DNA from: JBFMFH01 sp040752275
GTDB lineage: Bacteria; Acidobacteriota; Vicinamibacteria; Vicinamibacterales; JAKQTR01
Direction of reading: 5' to 3'
NCBI GenBank assembly: GCA_040752275.1
Contig: JBFMFH010000123.1
Span: forward strand, 1-20,890
DNA length: 20,890 nucleotides
Shown: positions 1-8,393 of the stretch, in pieces
Layout: each line of letters opens with the position of its first letter
Numbering within the stretch: the stretch's first letter is position 1
Notes under the pieces: generated by a model
Databases searched by the model: none
What the model was told of the DNA's origin: nothing
The model's input: the letters and a program-made list of their open reading frames with translations, nothing else
Program-made: the position numbers and the translations under genes

Positions 1-864
1 TGAGACCCCGTCTTCGCAAGTCCCGACTCCCGAATCCCGACTCCCGGCAGGGGCGGTCGGCGGTGTTTCAGCGACCGCCCGTGCTTTGGCCTCCGCCTCC
101 GCCATGTGCCGCTCTTCCTGCTTCTCGACATCCACGATGTACGCAGAGACGACGCGGCGGGGGTCGCCAATGCCGCGCGAGCGCCCCTCGTCGAGCCACA
201 TCGCTTCGTCACAGAACCGTTCGACGAGGTTCAGGGCGTGCGTCACCAGGAGGATCGTCTTTCCGCGGCGCCGGAACTCGGAGAATTTGTCGAGGCACTT
301 GTGGGTGAAGGCTTCATCGCCGACCGCCAGCACCTCGTCGATGAGCAGGATGTCCGGATCAACGTGAATGGCCACGGCAAACCCGAGGCGCATGTACATC
401 CCTGACGAGTAGGTCTTGACCGGCGCGTCGATGAAACCCGCGAGTTCGGCGAACTCGACGATCTCGTCGAAGCGCCGCGTGATTTCCCTCTTCGTCAGGC
501 CGAGCATGATGCCATTGATGAAGACGTTCTCGCGGCCGGAGATCTCGGGGTGGAACCCCGCGCCCAGTTCGATCAGCGCCGAAATTCGACCGTCTACGCG
601 CATCGTGCCGGTCGTGGGCTTCGTGATCCCGGCTACGACCTTCAGCATGGTGCTCTTGCCGGAGCCGTTGCGGCCGACAATCCCGAAGGTGATGCCCCGG
701 GGCACGTTGAAGGACACGCCTTTCAAGGCATGGAAGGTCTCATCCGGGCGCAGGTCGCTCGTCAACGTCCCCGACAGGATGGCGCTCTTCAGCGTGGCAA
801 ACTGCCGGCGGCGGGCGTACTTGCGGTAGATCTTCGAAACGGCGGTGGCTTCAATAGCAAACAT
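1..864 (-). CDS. ABC transporter ATP-binding protein, polysaccharide export (Wzt/TagH type), 3' end outside window
   Basis: This is the nucleotide-binding subunit of an ABC-2 exporter for cell-surface polysaccharide; it would hydrolyse ATP on the cytoplasmic face to drive export through the permease encoded just upstream. From the ATG at 864 I read 288 codons open to the window edge, so the stop is not seen. Visible motifs are Walker A GRNGSGKST (residues 64-72), an ABC signature region YSSGM (152-156), Walker B ILLIDE (172-177) and a switch histidine in VTHA (209). The spacing and the TYSSGMYMRLGF context are typical of Wzt/TagH ATPases. The permease stop lies 15 bp upstream, so the two are co-transcribed. 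After the ATPase core (to about residue 265) the frame runs through heptanucleotide repeat DNA (PAGSRDSG). Whether a carbohydrate-binding C-terminal domain follows, as in some Wzt proteins, cannot be seen. The substrate is unknown; the dTDP-sugar genes in this window make an O-antigen-like glycan plausible. Confidence 0.93.
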   Translation of the reverse strand, partial: MFAIEATAVSKIYRKYARRRQFATLKSAILSGTLTSDLRPDETFHALKGVSFNVPRGITFGIVGRNGSGKSTMLKVVAGITKPTTGTMRVDGRISALIELGAGFHPEISGRENVFINGIMLGLTKREITRRFDEIVEFAELAGFIDAPVKTYSSGMYMRLGFAVAIHVDPDILLIDEVLAVGDEAFTHKCLDKFSEFRRRGKTILLVTHALNLVERFCDEAMWLDEGRSRGIGDPRRVVSAYIVDVEKQEERHMAEAEAKARAVAETPPTAPAGSRDSGVGTCEDGVS

Positions 865-879
865 ACAGAATTCAGTGCA

Positions 880-1674
880 CTACACTTCCTCCGCGAAGCT
901 GTCCCTCAGCCGATCGAAGAGGAAGTAGCCGGCCAGGAACAGCCCGACCGACCCGGCGCCGAGACCCAGCAGCCACTTCCAGTGCCCGAACGGTCCGTTG
1001 TAGAACAGGATCTCCTGGTACGGAATCATGATGTGCGTCATCGGATTCAGGTCGAGAAAGACCTTCCCGCCACGTTTCGCGGCTTCGGACATCGGGTAGA
1101 TGATCGGTGTCGCGAAGAACCAGAACGTCATCAGGTTCGACAGGATGTCCTTGAAGTCCCGGAAGTGGACGGTCAGCGCGGACACGATCAGCGCCAGGCC
1201 GAGCGTGAACAGGAGCTGCACGGCCACCACAACCGGGAACCACAGCAGGTCGAGCGGGGTGGGTACGTGCCTGTAGTAGATCAGGAAGACAGCAACGATG
1301 GGCAGGCCCAGGAAGAAGTGCACCATGTTCGCCAGCACGCTGACGATGGGCAGGATCTCGGCCGGGAACAGGACCTTCTTGATGAGGTTCCCTCCTGAGA
1401 CGAGCACGTTCGACGATTCGAGCACCGATGAACTGAACCACGTCCACGGGAGCAGGCCGCAGAAGAGGAACAGGGCGTACGGGTCGATGTCCTCGACTCG
1501 GGCCGGCAGCACGATCGAGAAGACGAAGGAGTAGATCAGCAGGAGCAGCAGCGGGTTGATGAACGACCAGAAGAACCCGAGCACGGATCCCCGGTAGCGC
1601 GCCTTCAGCTCGCGGGCGACGAGGGAGGCGATGAGCGGACGGTACTTCAGCAGGTTCTTGAGATTCGCGAACAT
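880..1674 (-). CDS. ABC-2 type polysaccharide export permease (Wzm-like)
   Basis: This is the membrane subunit that would pair with the ATPase encoded immediately downstream to export lipid-linked polysaccharide across the inner membrane. The 264-residue product is hydrophobic with about six predicted membrane segments. It has the family features LVARELKARYRGSVLGFFWS near the N-terminus, WFSSSVLESSNVL, NLIKKVLFPAEILP in the first cytoplasmic part, and HFRDFKDIL and FFATPIIYP further on, matching ABC2_membrane (TagG/Wzm/KpsM-like) proteins in sequence and length. I chose the ATG at 1674 (MFANLKNLLKYRPL). A longer frame reaches 1755, but its extra 27 residues are translated from a heptanucleotide repeat and are not family-like. 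The stop is 15 bp before the ATPase start. The 191-bp gap upstream, towards the phosphatase gene, is largely a paired repeat element. Confidence 0.93.
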   Translation of the reverse strand: MFANLKNLLKYRPLIASLVARELKARYRGSVLGFFWSFINPLLLLLIYSFVFSIVLPARVEDIDPYALFLFCGLLPWTWFSSSVLESSNVLVSGGNLIKKVLFPAEILPIVSVLANMVHFFLGLPIVAVFLIYYRHVPTPLDLLWFPVVVAVQLLFTLGLALIVSALTVHFRDFKDILSNLMTFWFFATPIIYPMSEAAKRGGKVFLDLNPMTHIMIPYQEILFYNGPFGHWKWLLGLGAGSVGLFLAGYFLFDRLRDSFAEEV

Positions 1675-1690
1675 GCCGCTCACACCAAGA

Positions 1691-1856
<166 letters not shown>

Positions 1857-1865
1857 AGCGTCGTG

Positions 1866-2831
1866 CTAAGAGACTTCCACGAGCACGACCGTAATGTTAT
1901 CCGGTCCCCCGGCCGCGTTTGCGGCGTCGATGAGGGCCTCGCACACGGCCGCGCCTTCGCCGCGCTGGGACCGACCGATGATCCCGGCCAGCACCTCGTC
2001 TCGGACCGGTCCCGAGAGACCGTCGCTGCACAGGAGCACCCGGTCGCCCGGTTCGAGTGCCAGCGGCGTCAGATCGACGACGGGGTCTTCGGCTCCGGCG
2101 AGGGCGCGCGTCACCAAATTGCGCCATGGGTGGACGCGCGACTCCTCTTCGGTCATCTCCCCTTGAGCGATCTGTTCCTCGACCCACGAGTGATCACGGG
2201 TGATTTGCTCGAGGCGGCCCTCACGGAAGAGGTACGCCCGCGAGTCGCCGACGTGGGCGACAAGAGCAGGGAGAACTGGAGCTTCGCCCGCACCGCCGGG
2301 ATTCGGGATTCGGTACCCGACTTCGCCAAGCGCGCTACCCCGTGGTTCGACACGCTCACCACGCCCTGAGCCAGTCGTCCCTCGGCCAGGCTCGGGACGA
2401 CCCTGAGCGTGTCGAGGGCTCAAAGGGCGCGGCTTCGTCGCGGCAAGCTGCCCCGCGCCATTCCTGTCGGATGCGCTCACGAGCAGCGCGACGGCGGTGG
2501 TGGCCATGCCGAGGAGATTGGTGTCGTCCGCCATCCGGGAGGCAATGGCGCGGTTGGCCATCAGGAACGCCGTGCGCAGCCGCGTGCCGTCGATCCCGGC
2601 TGCGGGATCGAAGCCGAAGGGCCACGCGTCGTCGGCGCCCGCGCCGTCCGTTTCCTCAATGGAGGCCTCGATCGTCTCCACGGCGATCTTCGACGCCACC
2701 TCGCCGGCCGCGTGCCCTCCCATTCCGTCGGCGACGACGAACAGACCTAGCCCCAGCCGGTCACAGAAGCTGTCTTCATTCGAGTCCCGGCGGAGGCCGG
2801 GATGGGTTTGGGAGGAGGAGTTCAGGTGCAT
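1866..2831 (-). CDS. PP2C-family protein serine/threonine phosphatase with a repeat-derived in-frame insertion
   Basis: This is a metal-dependent (Mn/Mg) PPM phosphatase that would remove phosphate from Ser/Thr of cytoplasmic proteins, usually opposing a Hanks-type kinase; no kinase gene is in the window. From the ATG at 2831 the product has 321 residues. Motifs in order are RDSNED (15-20), VADGMGGHAAGE with metal-binding Asp and Gly (33-44), AHVGDSRAYL (192-201), LLCSDGLSG and the C-terminal GGPDNITVVLVEV. Residues about 122-187, between the TTAVALLV strand and AHVGDSRAYL, are Pro/Gly/Arg-rich and not family-like; they are encoded by a heptad array and a palindromic repeat. The insertion keeps the frame and lies between catalytic motifs, so activity may be retained in a surface loop. 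A start at 2915 is possible but would translate the 102-bp repeat, so I reject it. No clear Shine-Dalgarno is seen before 2831. Confidence 0.9.
   Translation of the reverse strand: MHLNSSSQTHPGLRRDSNEDSFCDRLGLGLFVVADGMGGHAAGEVASKIAVETIEASIEETDGAGADDAWPFGFDPAAGIDGTRLRTAFLMANRAIASRMADDTNLLGMATTAVALLVSASDRNGAGQLAATKPRPLSPRHAQGRPEPGRGTTGSGRGERVEPRGSALGEVGYRIPNPGGAGEAPVLPALVAHVGDSRAYLFREGRLEQITRDHSWVEEQIAQGEMTEEESRVHPWRNLVTRALAGAEDPVVDLTPLALEPGDRVLLCSDGLSGPVRDEVLAGIIGRSQRGEGAAVCEALIDAANAAGGPDNITVVLVEVS
2298..2313. repeat. Short heptad array (GGGATTC)2 inside the PP2C gene
   Basis: The plus strand reads two GGGATTC units followed by CGG. It encodes the RIPNP residues of the phosphatase insertion. 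It is the same repeat family as the intergenic arrays but lies within coding sequence, a few tens of bases from a palindromic element. Confidence 0.75.
2346..2416. repeat. REP-like palindromic element inside the PP2C gene
   Basis: The outer arms TCGACACGCTCA (2347-2358) and TGAGCGTGTCGA (2404-2415) are perfect 12-bp inverted repeats. Nested inside are GTCGTCCC (2374-2381) and GGGACGAC (2394-2401), also perfectly inverted. The whole unit can form one long imperfect hairpin. A relative with the same TTCGAC, CTCAGG, CCTGAG, GTCGAA architecture lies at 7731-7775, so this is a dispersed family. It is translated in frame as part of the phosphatase insertion. Confidence 0.8.
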
Positions 2832-2860
2832 TCGGCTACTAGAGATCGTTGCCCACCCGG

Positions 2861-2962
2861 CGCGGGTCCTGTCGCCGGACAGCCCACCGCTGCTCAGACC
2901 CACAAACATGACCACGGCTGAGGGTCTTCCGCCGCGGCGGGCGCCCGTCCGGCGCCACCCGC
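2861..2962 (-). repeat. 102-bp dispersed element, copy A
   Basis: Read on the minus strand, this copy is identical over all 102 bp to copy C (20784-20885) and differs from copy B (20099-20200) by one base. It starts GCGGGTGGCGCC and ends GACAGGACCCGCG. Termini GCGGGT/ACCCGC are complementary. Internal hairpins can be drawn at GGCGCC/GGCGCC, AGACCC/GGGTCT and CTGTC-CGGC-GACAG. This copy lies 29 bp upstream of the phosphatase ATG in the sense direction, so it would be in that gene's leader if transcribed from upstream. Confidence 0.85.
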
Positions 2963-2985
2963 GCGGTTGTGCAACCCGTTCTTGT

Positions 2986-3020
2986 CAGAATACAGAAGAC
3001 AGGAGACAGAAGACAGAAGG
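2986..3020. repeat. Heptad array, purine-rich on plus strand
   Basis: The units in order are AGAATAC, AGAAGAC, AGGAGAC, AGAAGAC and a partial AGAAGG. It sits between the atpC stop and 102-bp copy A. In mRNA sense it is pyrimidine-rich, lying upstream of the phosphatase gene. Confidence 0.85.
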
Positions 3021-3035
3021 AAAAGCGGCCCCGCG

Positions 3036-3467
3036 TCAGTTCCTGATCCTCGCCTTCGTCGCCACCTGGATGCGGATCATGGCCTTCATCAGCGAGATGC
3101 GGGCTCGCTCGAGGTCGACGTCCATGGCGCCGGTCCTGGCCGCCTCGAGCTGCTCTTCGGCGCGGCGCTTTTCTTCCTCGGCACGCGTGAGATCGATCTC
3201 GTCGGCCCGTTCAGCAATCTGGGCGAGCAGGCGGACACGGTCCGGTAGTACCTCGGCGAAGCCGAAGGCAATCGAGAGGTAGGTCTTCTCGGTGCCTTTG
3301 CGGTACCACGCCTGCCCGACGCGAAGGCTCGTCAGGAGCGGTGTGTGACCAGGCAGGATGCCGAGGTATCCCTCACTGCCGGGCAGCTGCACCTCGTCAA
3401 CTTCTTCATGGACGAGGGCCCGGTCGGGGGTGACGATCTCAAGGGCGAGGTGGGTTGGCAAAGCCAT
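3036..3467 (-). CDS. atpC: F1F0 ATP synthase subunit epsilon
   Basis: This is the central-stalk subunit of F1, which couples the gamma rotor to the c-ring and can inhibit ATP hydrolysis. The 143-residue product has the N-terminal beta-sandwich signature (LEIVTPDRALVHEEVDEVQLPG, then EGYLGILPGHTPLLTSLRVG) followed by a charged C-terminal helical hairpin rich in Glu/Arg (about 85-135), and so has the normal two-domain length. The start is the ATG at 3467. It is the last gene of the atp run. The gap to atpD (3468-3609) is filled mostly by a paired heptad repeat, and no good Shine-Dalgarno is visible before the ATG, since the sequence just upstream is pyrimidine-rich repeat (mRNA sense). Confidence 0.95.
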   Translation of the reverse strand: MALPTHLALEIVTPDRALVHEEVDEVQLPGSEGYLGILPGHTPLLTSLRVGQAWYRKGTEKTYLSIAFGFAEVLPDRVRLLAQIAERADEIDLTRAEEEKRRAEEQLEAARTGAMDVDLERARISLMKAMIRIQVATKARIRN

Positions 3468-3475
3468 AGTGAATA

Positions 3476-3609
3476 CCAGGAGTCAGGAGCCAGGAGTCAG
3501 GAGTCAGAATCGTGGATGTCCCCAAGCGTTCATCACTGTTCAGAGAGGATCATGGCTGAGGCGTCGGGAACATCCATCATTCTGTCTCCTGTCTCCTGAC
3601 TCCTGAATT

Positions 3610-3610
<1 letters not shown>
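3476..3610. repeat. Paired inverted heptad arrays in the atpD-atpC gap
   Basis: The left arm (about 3476-3509) has AGGAGTC/AGGAGCC units on the plus strand. The right arm (about 3579-3610) has GTCTCCT/GACTCCT units, the inverse of the same heptad. About 69 bp of non-repeat sequence separates them. The arms could pair in RNA to give a large stem between the two cistrons. Confidence 0.85.
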
Positions 3611-5061
<1,451 letters not shown>

Positions 5062-5090
5062 AGACACCTGCTATGAGTTGCATCCCTGCC

Positions 5091-5160
5091 GGGAATCGGG
5101 ATTCGGGCGAGCCCCCTTGCCGCCTGATCCCGAGTCCCGAATCCCGAATCCCGAATCCCG
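5091..5160. repeat. Paired inverted heptad arrays in the atpG-atpD gap
   Basis: The left arm, about 5091-5107, reads GGGAATCGGGATTCGGG. The right arm, about 5127-5160, carries tandem units of the inverse heptad (GAGTCCC then three GAATCCC). The spacer is only about 19 bp, so this pair could form a compact GC-rich stem-loop in the intercistronic RNA. Confidence 0.85.
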
Positions 5161-5164
5161 GTTC

Positions 5165-6019
5165 TTAGAGCGCTTGCGCGCCGCTCACCACCTCGATGAT
5201 CTCGCGCGTGATGCCTGCCTGGCGCACCTTGTTCATGTAGAGCGTCAGGGCATCGATCATCTCCGTCGCGTTCTTCGTGGCCGAGTCCATTGCCGTCATG
5301 CGCGCGGCGTTCTCGGCTGCCGCCGACTCGAGCAGGGCATGCCACACGCGGATGCGCACATAGCTGGGCAACAGGTGCTCGAAGAGCACCGCGGCATTCG
5401 GCTCATAGATGTAGTCCACCTTCGCCGCCGGGTCCGCCTCGACCTCCTCCGCCGCCAGCGGCAGCAGTTGCTCGGTGACAACCCGCTGCTGGAGGACGGA
5501 CTTGAACTCGTTGTAGACGAGGTAGACCGCGTCAACTTTCGCCGCAACGAACTGCTCAGCGCAGAAATCCGCGATCGCCCGCGCATCATCGAAGCTCAGC
5601 CGCTGGAACAGGTTGATCCGCTGGAAGCGCACCTCGAATCCGCGCCGGGCAAAGAAGTCGCGCCCCTTGCGCCCGACGAGGGCCAGCACCCTGGTCCCGC
5701 CCGGCGCGAGGATGAACGTGCCGGCGGCCTTGATGATGTTGGTGTTGAAGCTGCCGGCGAGCCCCTTGTCGGCGGTGATCACCACGACGAGCGTCGTCTG
5801 CTCGTCGCGCCGGGCCAGCAACGGGTGCAGGGTGATGTCGGTGCGGGCCGCCAGATCGCGGATCACGCGCAGCGATTCGTGGGCGTACGGCCGCGCATTG
5901 AGGATGCGCTCCTGCGACTTGCGCAACCGCGACGCGGCGATCATCTTCATCGCCTTCGTGATCTGCTGCGTCGACTTCACCGCACGAATACGGCGTCTCA
6001 GATCGATAAGTGATGGCAT
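5165..6019 (-). CDS. atpG: F1F0 ATP synthase subunit gamma
   Basis: This is the rotor shaft of F1. The product has 284 residues, a normal length. The N-terminal helix carries the family signature SLIDLRRRIRAVKSTQQITK followed by AMKMIAASRLRK. The C-terminal helix carries AARMTAMDSATKNATEMID and ITREIIEVVSGAQAL, which together form the coiled coil inside the alpha3beta3 ring. The central Rossmann-like part (TTLVVVITADKGLAGSFNTN) is intact. The ATG at 6019 has only a weak GAG-like element upstream. It is separated from atpA by a 146-bp gap with inverted heptad arms. Confidence 0.97.
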   Translation of the reverse strand: MPSLIDLRRRIRAVKSTQQITKAMKMIAASRLRKSQERILNARPYAHESLRVIRDLAARTDITLHPLLARRDEQTTLVVVITADKGLAGSFNTNIIKAAGTFILAPGGTRVLALVGRKGRDFFARRGFEVRFQRINLFQRLSFDDARAIADFCAEQFVAAKVDAVYLVYNEFKSVLQQRVVTEQLLPLAAEEVEADPAAKVDYIYEPNAAVLFEHLLPSYVRIRVWHALLESAAAENAARMTAMDSATKNATEMIDALTLYMNKVRQAGITREIIEVVSGAQAL

Positions 6020-6033
6020 CGTGCCCGATCTCT

Positions 6034-6152
6034 GACAGAAGACAGAAGACAGGAGACAGGAGACAGAAGGAAGACATTCGTGTCCCGGTGCCCGCCGAGG
6101 CGGGAACGCGAACGCATTCTGTCTTCTGTCTTCTGGATTCTGTCTTCTGACA
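6034..6152. repeat. Paired inverted heptad arrays in the atpA-atpG gap
   Basis: The left arm (about 6034-6074) has repeated AGAAGAC/AGGAGAC units. The right arm (about 6116-6152) has the inverse GTCTTCT/GGATTCT units. The roughly 41-bp spacer contains a small hairpin, CCCGCC-GA-GGCGGG. This is the longest well-matched pair of arms in the operon. Confidence 0.88.
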
Positions 6153-6165
6153 CGTTACTTGACAC

Positions 6166-7695
6166 CTAAGCCGCCGCCCCCTTCTTCATCGCCGCGAACT
6201 GCTCGCCGAATTCCTTCAGTGCCTCGAGCACCTCTGCCTTCAGCCCATCGTCAAACTGCTTCTTCTCCGCGAGGCTCCGCAGGATGCCGGTCTTGCGCAC
6301 GTCGAAGAAGCGGTACATCTCCCGTTCGTACTCGCTCACCTCGTCGACAGCGACCGGGTCGAGGAAGCCGTTGGTGCCGGCGAAGATCATGAGGACCTGC
6401 TTCTCGGCCGGCAGCGGTTCGTACTGCGGCTGTTTGAGTACTTCGACCAGGCGCTTGCCGCGGTTGAGCTGAGCCTGCGTCGCCTTGTCGAGGTCCGAGC
6501 CGAACTGGGCGAACGCGGCCAGCTCGCGGAACTGCGCCATGTCGAGGCGCAGGGTGCCGGCGACCTGGCGCATAGCCTTGATCTGGGCCGACCCGCCGAC
6601 ACGCGACACGGAGTTGCCGACGTTGATGGCCGGGCGCACGCCCTGGTGGAACAGGTCGGTCTCGAGGAAGATCTGGCCGTCCGTGATCGAGATGACGTTG
6701 GTCGGGATGTACGCCGAGAGGTCGCCGGCCTGGGTCTCGATCACGGGGAGCGCCGTGAGGGAACCGCCGCCGAGCTCGCTTCGCATCTTCGCCGCGCGCT
6801 CGAGCAGGCGCGAGTGCAGGTAGAAGACGTCGCCGGGGTACGCCTCGCGGCCCGGCGGGCGGCGGAGCAGCAACGAGATCTCGCGGTACGCCTGCGCATG
6901 CTTCGAGAGGTCGTCGTAGATGCAGAGGGCGTGCTTGCCATTGTCGCGGAAGTACTCGCCCATCGCGCAGGCCGCGTAGGGACTGATGTAGAGCATCGGA
7001 GCCGGATCGGATGCCGCGGCCGCCACGACGATGCTGTATTCCATCGCGCCGGCGTCTTCGAGGGTCTTCACGACCTGTGCAATCGTCGACTGCTTCTGCC
7101 CGATGGCGTTGTAGATGCAGATGACGTCCTGGCCCTTCTGGTTGATGATCGTGTCGATGGCGATGGCGGTCTTGCCGGTCTGGCGGTCGCCGATGATGAG
7201 CTCGCGCTGGCCGCGGCCGATGGGCACCATCGAGTCGATGGCCTTCAGGCCGGTCTGCAGCGGCTCCTTCACGGGCCGCCGATCGACGACGCCCGGGGCG
7301 ATGCGCTCGATGGGCGAAAACTGCTTGGTCAGGATCGGGCCCTTGCCGTCCACCGGCTGGCCCAGGGAGTTCACCACGCGTCCGACCATCTCCTCACCCA
7401 CCGGCACCGAGATGATGCGGCCCGTGCGCTTGACTTGGTCCCCTTCCTTGATGGCGTGATACTCGCCCAGAAGCACGGTGCCGACGCTGTCCTCTTCGAG
7501 GTTCAGCGCGATGCCGAACACGCCATGCGGGAACTCGAGCATCTCGCCCGCCATCGTGTTCTCGACGCCGTGGACGCGGGCGATGCCGTCGCCGACAGCG
7601 ACGACGCTGCCGACCTCGGCGACATCGACGTCGACGGCATGGCTGCCAATCTGGTCGCGGATGATCTTGGTGATTTCTTCGGCACGGATGTTCAT
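6166..7695 (-). CDS. atpA: F1F0 ATP synthase subunit alpha
   Basis: This is the non-catalytic nucleotide-binding subunit of F1, alternating with beta. The 509-residue product starts MNIRAEEITKIIRDQIG at the ATG at 7695. It has the barrel domain, the P-loop GDRQTGKT (169-176), and the conserved segments VAAAASDPAPMLYISPYA, PGREAYPGDVFYLHSRLLERAA and SRVGGSAQIKAM, ending in the helical C-terminal domain. The length is normal. The frame stays open far upstream (to 8262) but this only crosses repeats and atpH in another frame. AGAGAG lies about 9 bases before the ATG as a plausible ribosome-binding site. Confidence 0.98.
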   Translation of the reverse strand: MNIRAEEITKIIRDQIGSHAVDVDVAEVGSVVAVGDGIARVHGVENTMAGEMLEFPHGVFGIALNLEEDSVGTVLLGEYHAIKEGDQVKRTGRIISVPVGEEMVGRVVNSLGQPVDGKGPILTKQFSPIERIAPGVVDRRPVKEPLQTGLKAIDSMVPIGRGQRELIIGDRQTGKTAIAIDTIINQKGQDVICIYNAIGQKQSTIAQVVKTLEDAGAMEYSIVVAAAASDPAPMLYISPYAACAMGEYFRDNGKHALCIYDDLSKHAQAYREISLLLRRPPGREAYPGDVFYLHSRLLERAAKMRSELGGGSLTALPVIETQAGDLSAYIPTNVISITDGQIFLETDLFHQGVRPAINVGNSVSRVGGSAQIKAMRQVAGTLRLDMAQFRELAAFAQFGSDLDKATQAQLNRGKRLVEVLKQPQYEPLPAEKQVLMIFAGTNGFLDPVAVDEVSEYEREMYRFFDVRKTGILRSLAEKKQFDDGLKAEVLEALKEFGEQFAAMKKGAAA

Positions 7696-7711
7696 GGGTC
7701 TCTCTTCAGCC

Positions 7712-7826
7712 GGGATTGGGGATTCGGCCGTTCGACTCGCTCGCGCTCGCTCAGGCCGCCCTGAGCCTGGTCGAAGGGCGGGATTCGGAATTCTGACTCC
7801 TGGATTCCGTCTCCTGACTTCTGTCT
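7712..7826. repeat. Heptad arms with an enclosed REP-like palindrome in the atpH-atpA gap
   Basis: The left arm, about 7712-7727, is GGGATTGGGGATTCGG. On the right, from about 7780, one GGGATTC unit runs directly into inverse units (GACTCCT, GTCTCCT, GACTTCT) to 7826. A REP-like hairpin (7731-7775) lies between the arms. The arrangement is a composite of two repeat families in one intercistronic gap. Confidence 0.78.
7731..7775. repeat. REP-like palindromic element in the atpH-atpA gap
   Basis: The outer arms are TTCGAC (7731-7736) and GTCGAA (7770-7775). The inner hairpin is GCTCAGG (7749-7755) and CCTGAGC (7760-7766) with a 4-base loop. It is related in layout to the palindrome inside the PP2C gene at 2346-2416. 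Confidence 0.72.
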
Positions 7827-7847
7827 GGCGCGCTCGGCGAGCGCGCC
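7827..7847. repeat. Perfect 9-bp-stem hairpin directly after the atpH stop
   Basis: GGCGCGCTC and GAGCGCGCC flank a 3-base loop, and the stem begins at the base next to the atpH stop codon. There is no T-run after it in the transcribed direction, so it is not a classical intrinsic terminator. It could protect the upstream mRNA 3' end or be another REP-type repeat. Confidence 0.6.
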
Positions 7848-8393
7848 CTACCGTACGTCCACTAAGCGCTCGCGCATGCGTTCGAGCTGCCTCTTCACAC
7901 TTCCGTCGTACACCGTGCTGCCGATCTGGGCCACGACACCGCCGATGAGCGCGGGGTCGGTCACCGTGGTCATCTCCACCGTCCGCCCCGTCAGCTTCCC
8001 GAGGTTCAGGCGCAGTACGTCGGCCTGCGTGTCCGGCAGCGGAACTGCGGTCGTCACCTGGGCCCGCACGACCTTGAAGTGGTCGAGGAGGCGCCTGCGA
8101 TAGGCGTCGACAAGGTCCGGCAGCAGCAGGAGGCGATCGCGCTGGGCCAGCAGCACCAACAGCTTGGAGACGATCGGGTGCAGGCCGAGTCTCGGCAGCA
8201 CGTCTTCGAGAATCGCCCGCTTCTTGGGCGTGGGCACGGCCGGGTTGGTCAGGACCGCCCACAGATCGCCGTGGCCCATGATGAGCGACGCCGCCCCATG
8301 CAACTGTTCGTCAACGTGCGTCGGATCGGCCTCCGCCAGCGCGACATCAAGCAGGGCACGCGCGTATCGTGAGGCGCTCACTCGATTGGTCAT
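7848..8393 (-). CDS. atpH: F1F0 ATP synthase subunit delta (OSCP)
   Basis: This is the peripheral-stalk cap that ties the b/b' dimer to the top of alpha3beta3. The 181-residue product starts MTNRVSASRYARALLDVALAE, the typical N-terminal helix with an RYA motif. It ends with the conserved DPALIGGVVAQIGSTVYDGS region followed by a charged helix. The length is normal. The ATG overlaps the atpF stop by 4 bp (ATGA), suggesting translational coupling. The stop is followed at once by a strong hairpin and repeats before atpA. Confidence 0.96.
   Translation of the reverse strand: MTNRVSASRYARALLDVALAEADPTHVDEQLHGAASLIMGHGDLWAVLTNPAVPTPKKRAILEDVLPRLGLHPIVSKLLVLLAQRDRLLLLPDLVDAYRRRLLDHFKVVRAQVTTAVPLPDTQADVLRLNLGKLTGRTVEMTTVTDPALIGGVVAQIGSTVYDGSVKRQLERMRERLVDVR

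Noticed and set aside
2832..2915. Extended N-terminus of the PP2C phosphatase (MVMFVGLSSGGLSGD)
   Set aside because: The same peptide is encoded by all three copies of the 102-bp element, including two in gene-free DNA, so it reflects the repeat and not the enzyme.
7827..7847. Intrinsic terminator after atpH
   Set aside because: The stem is strong but no T-run follows in the transcribed direction, and atpA follows in the same operon.
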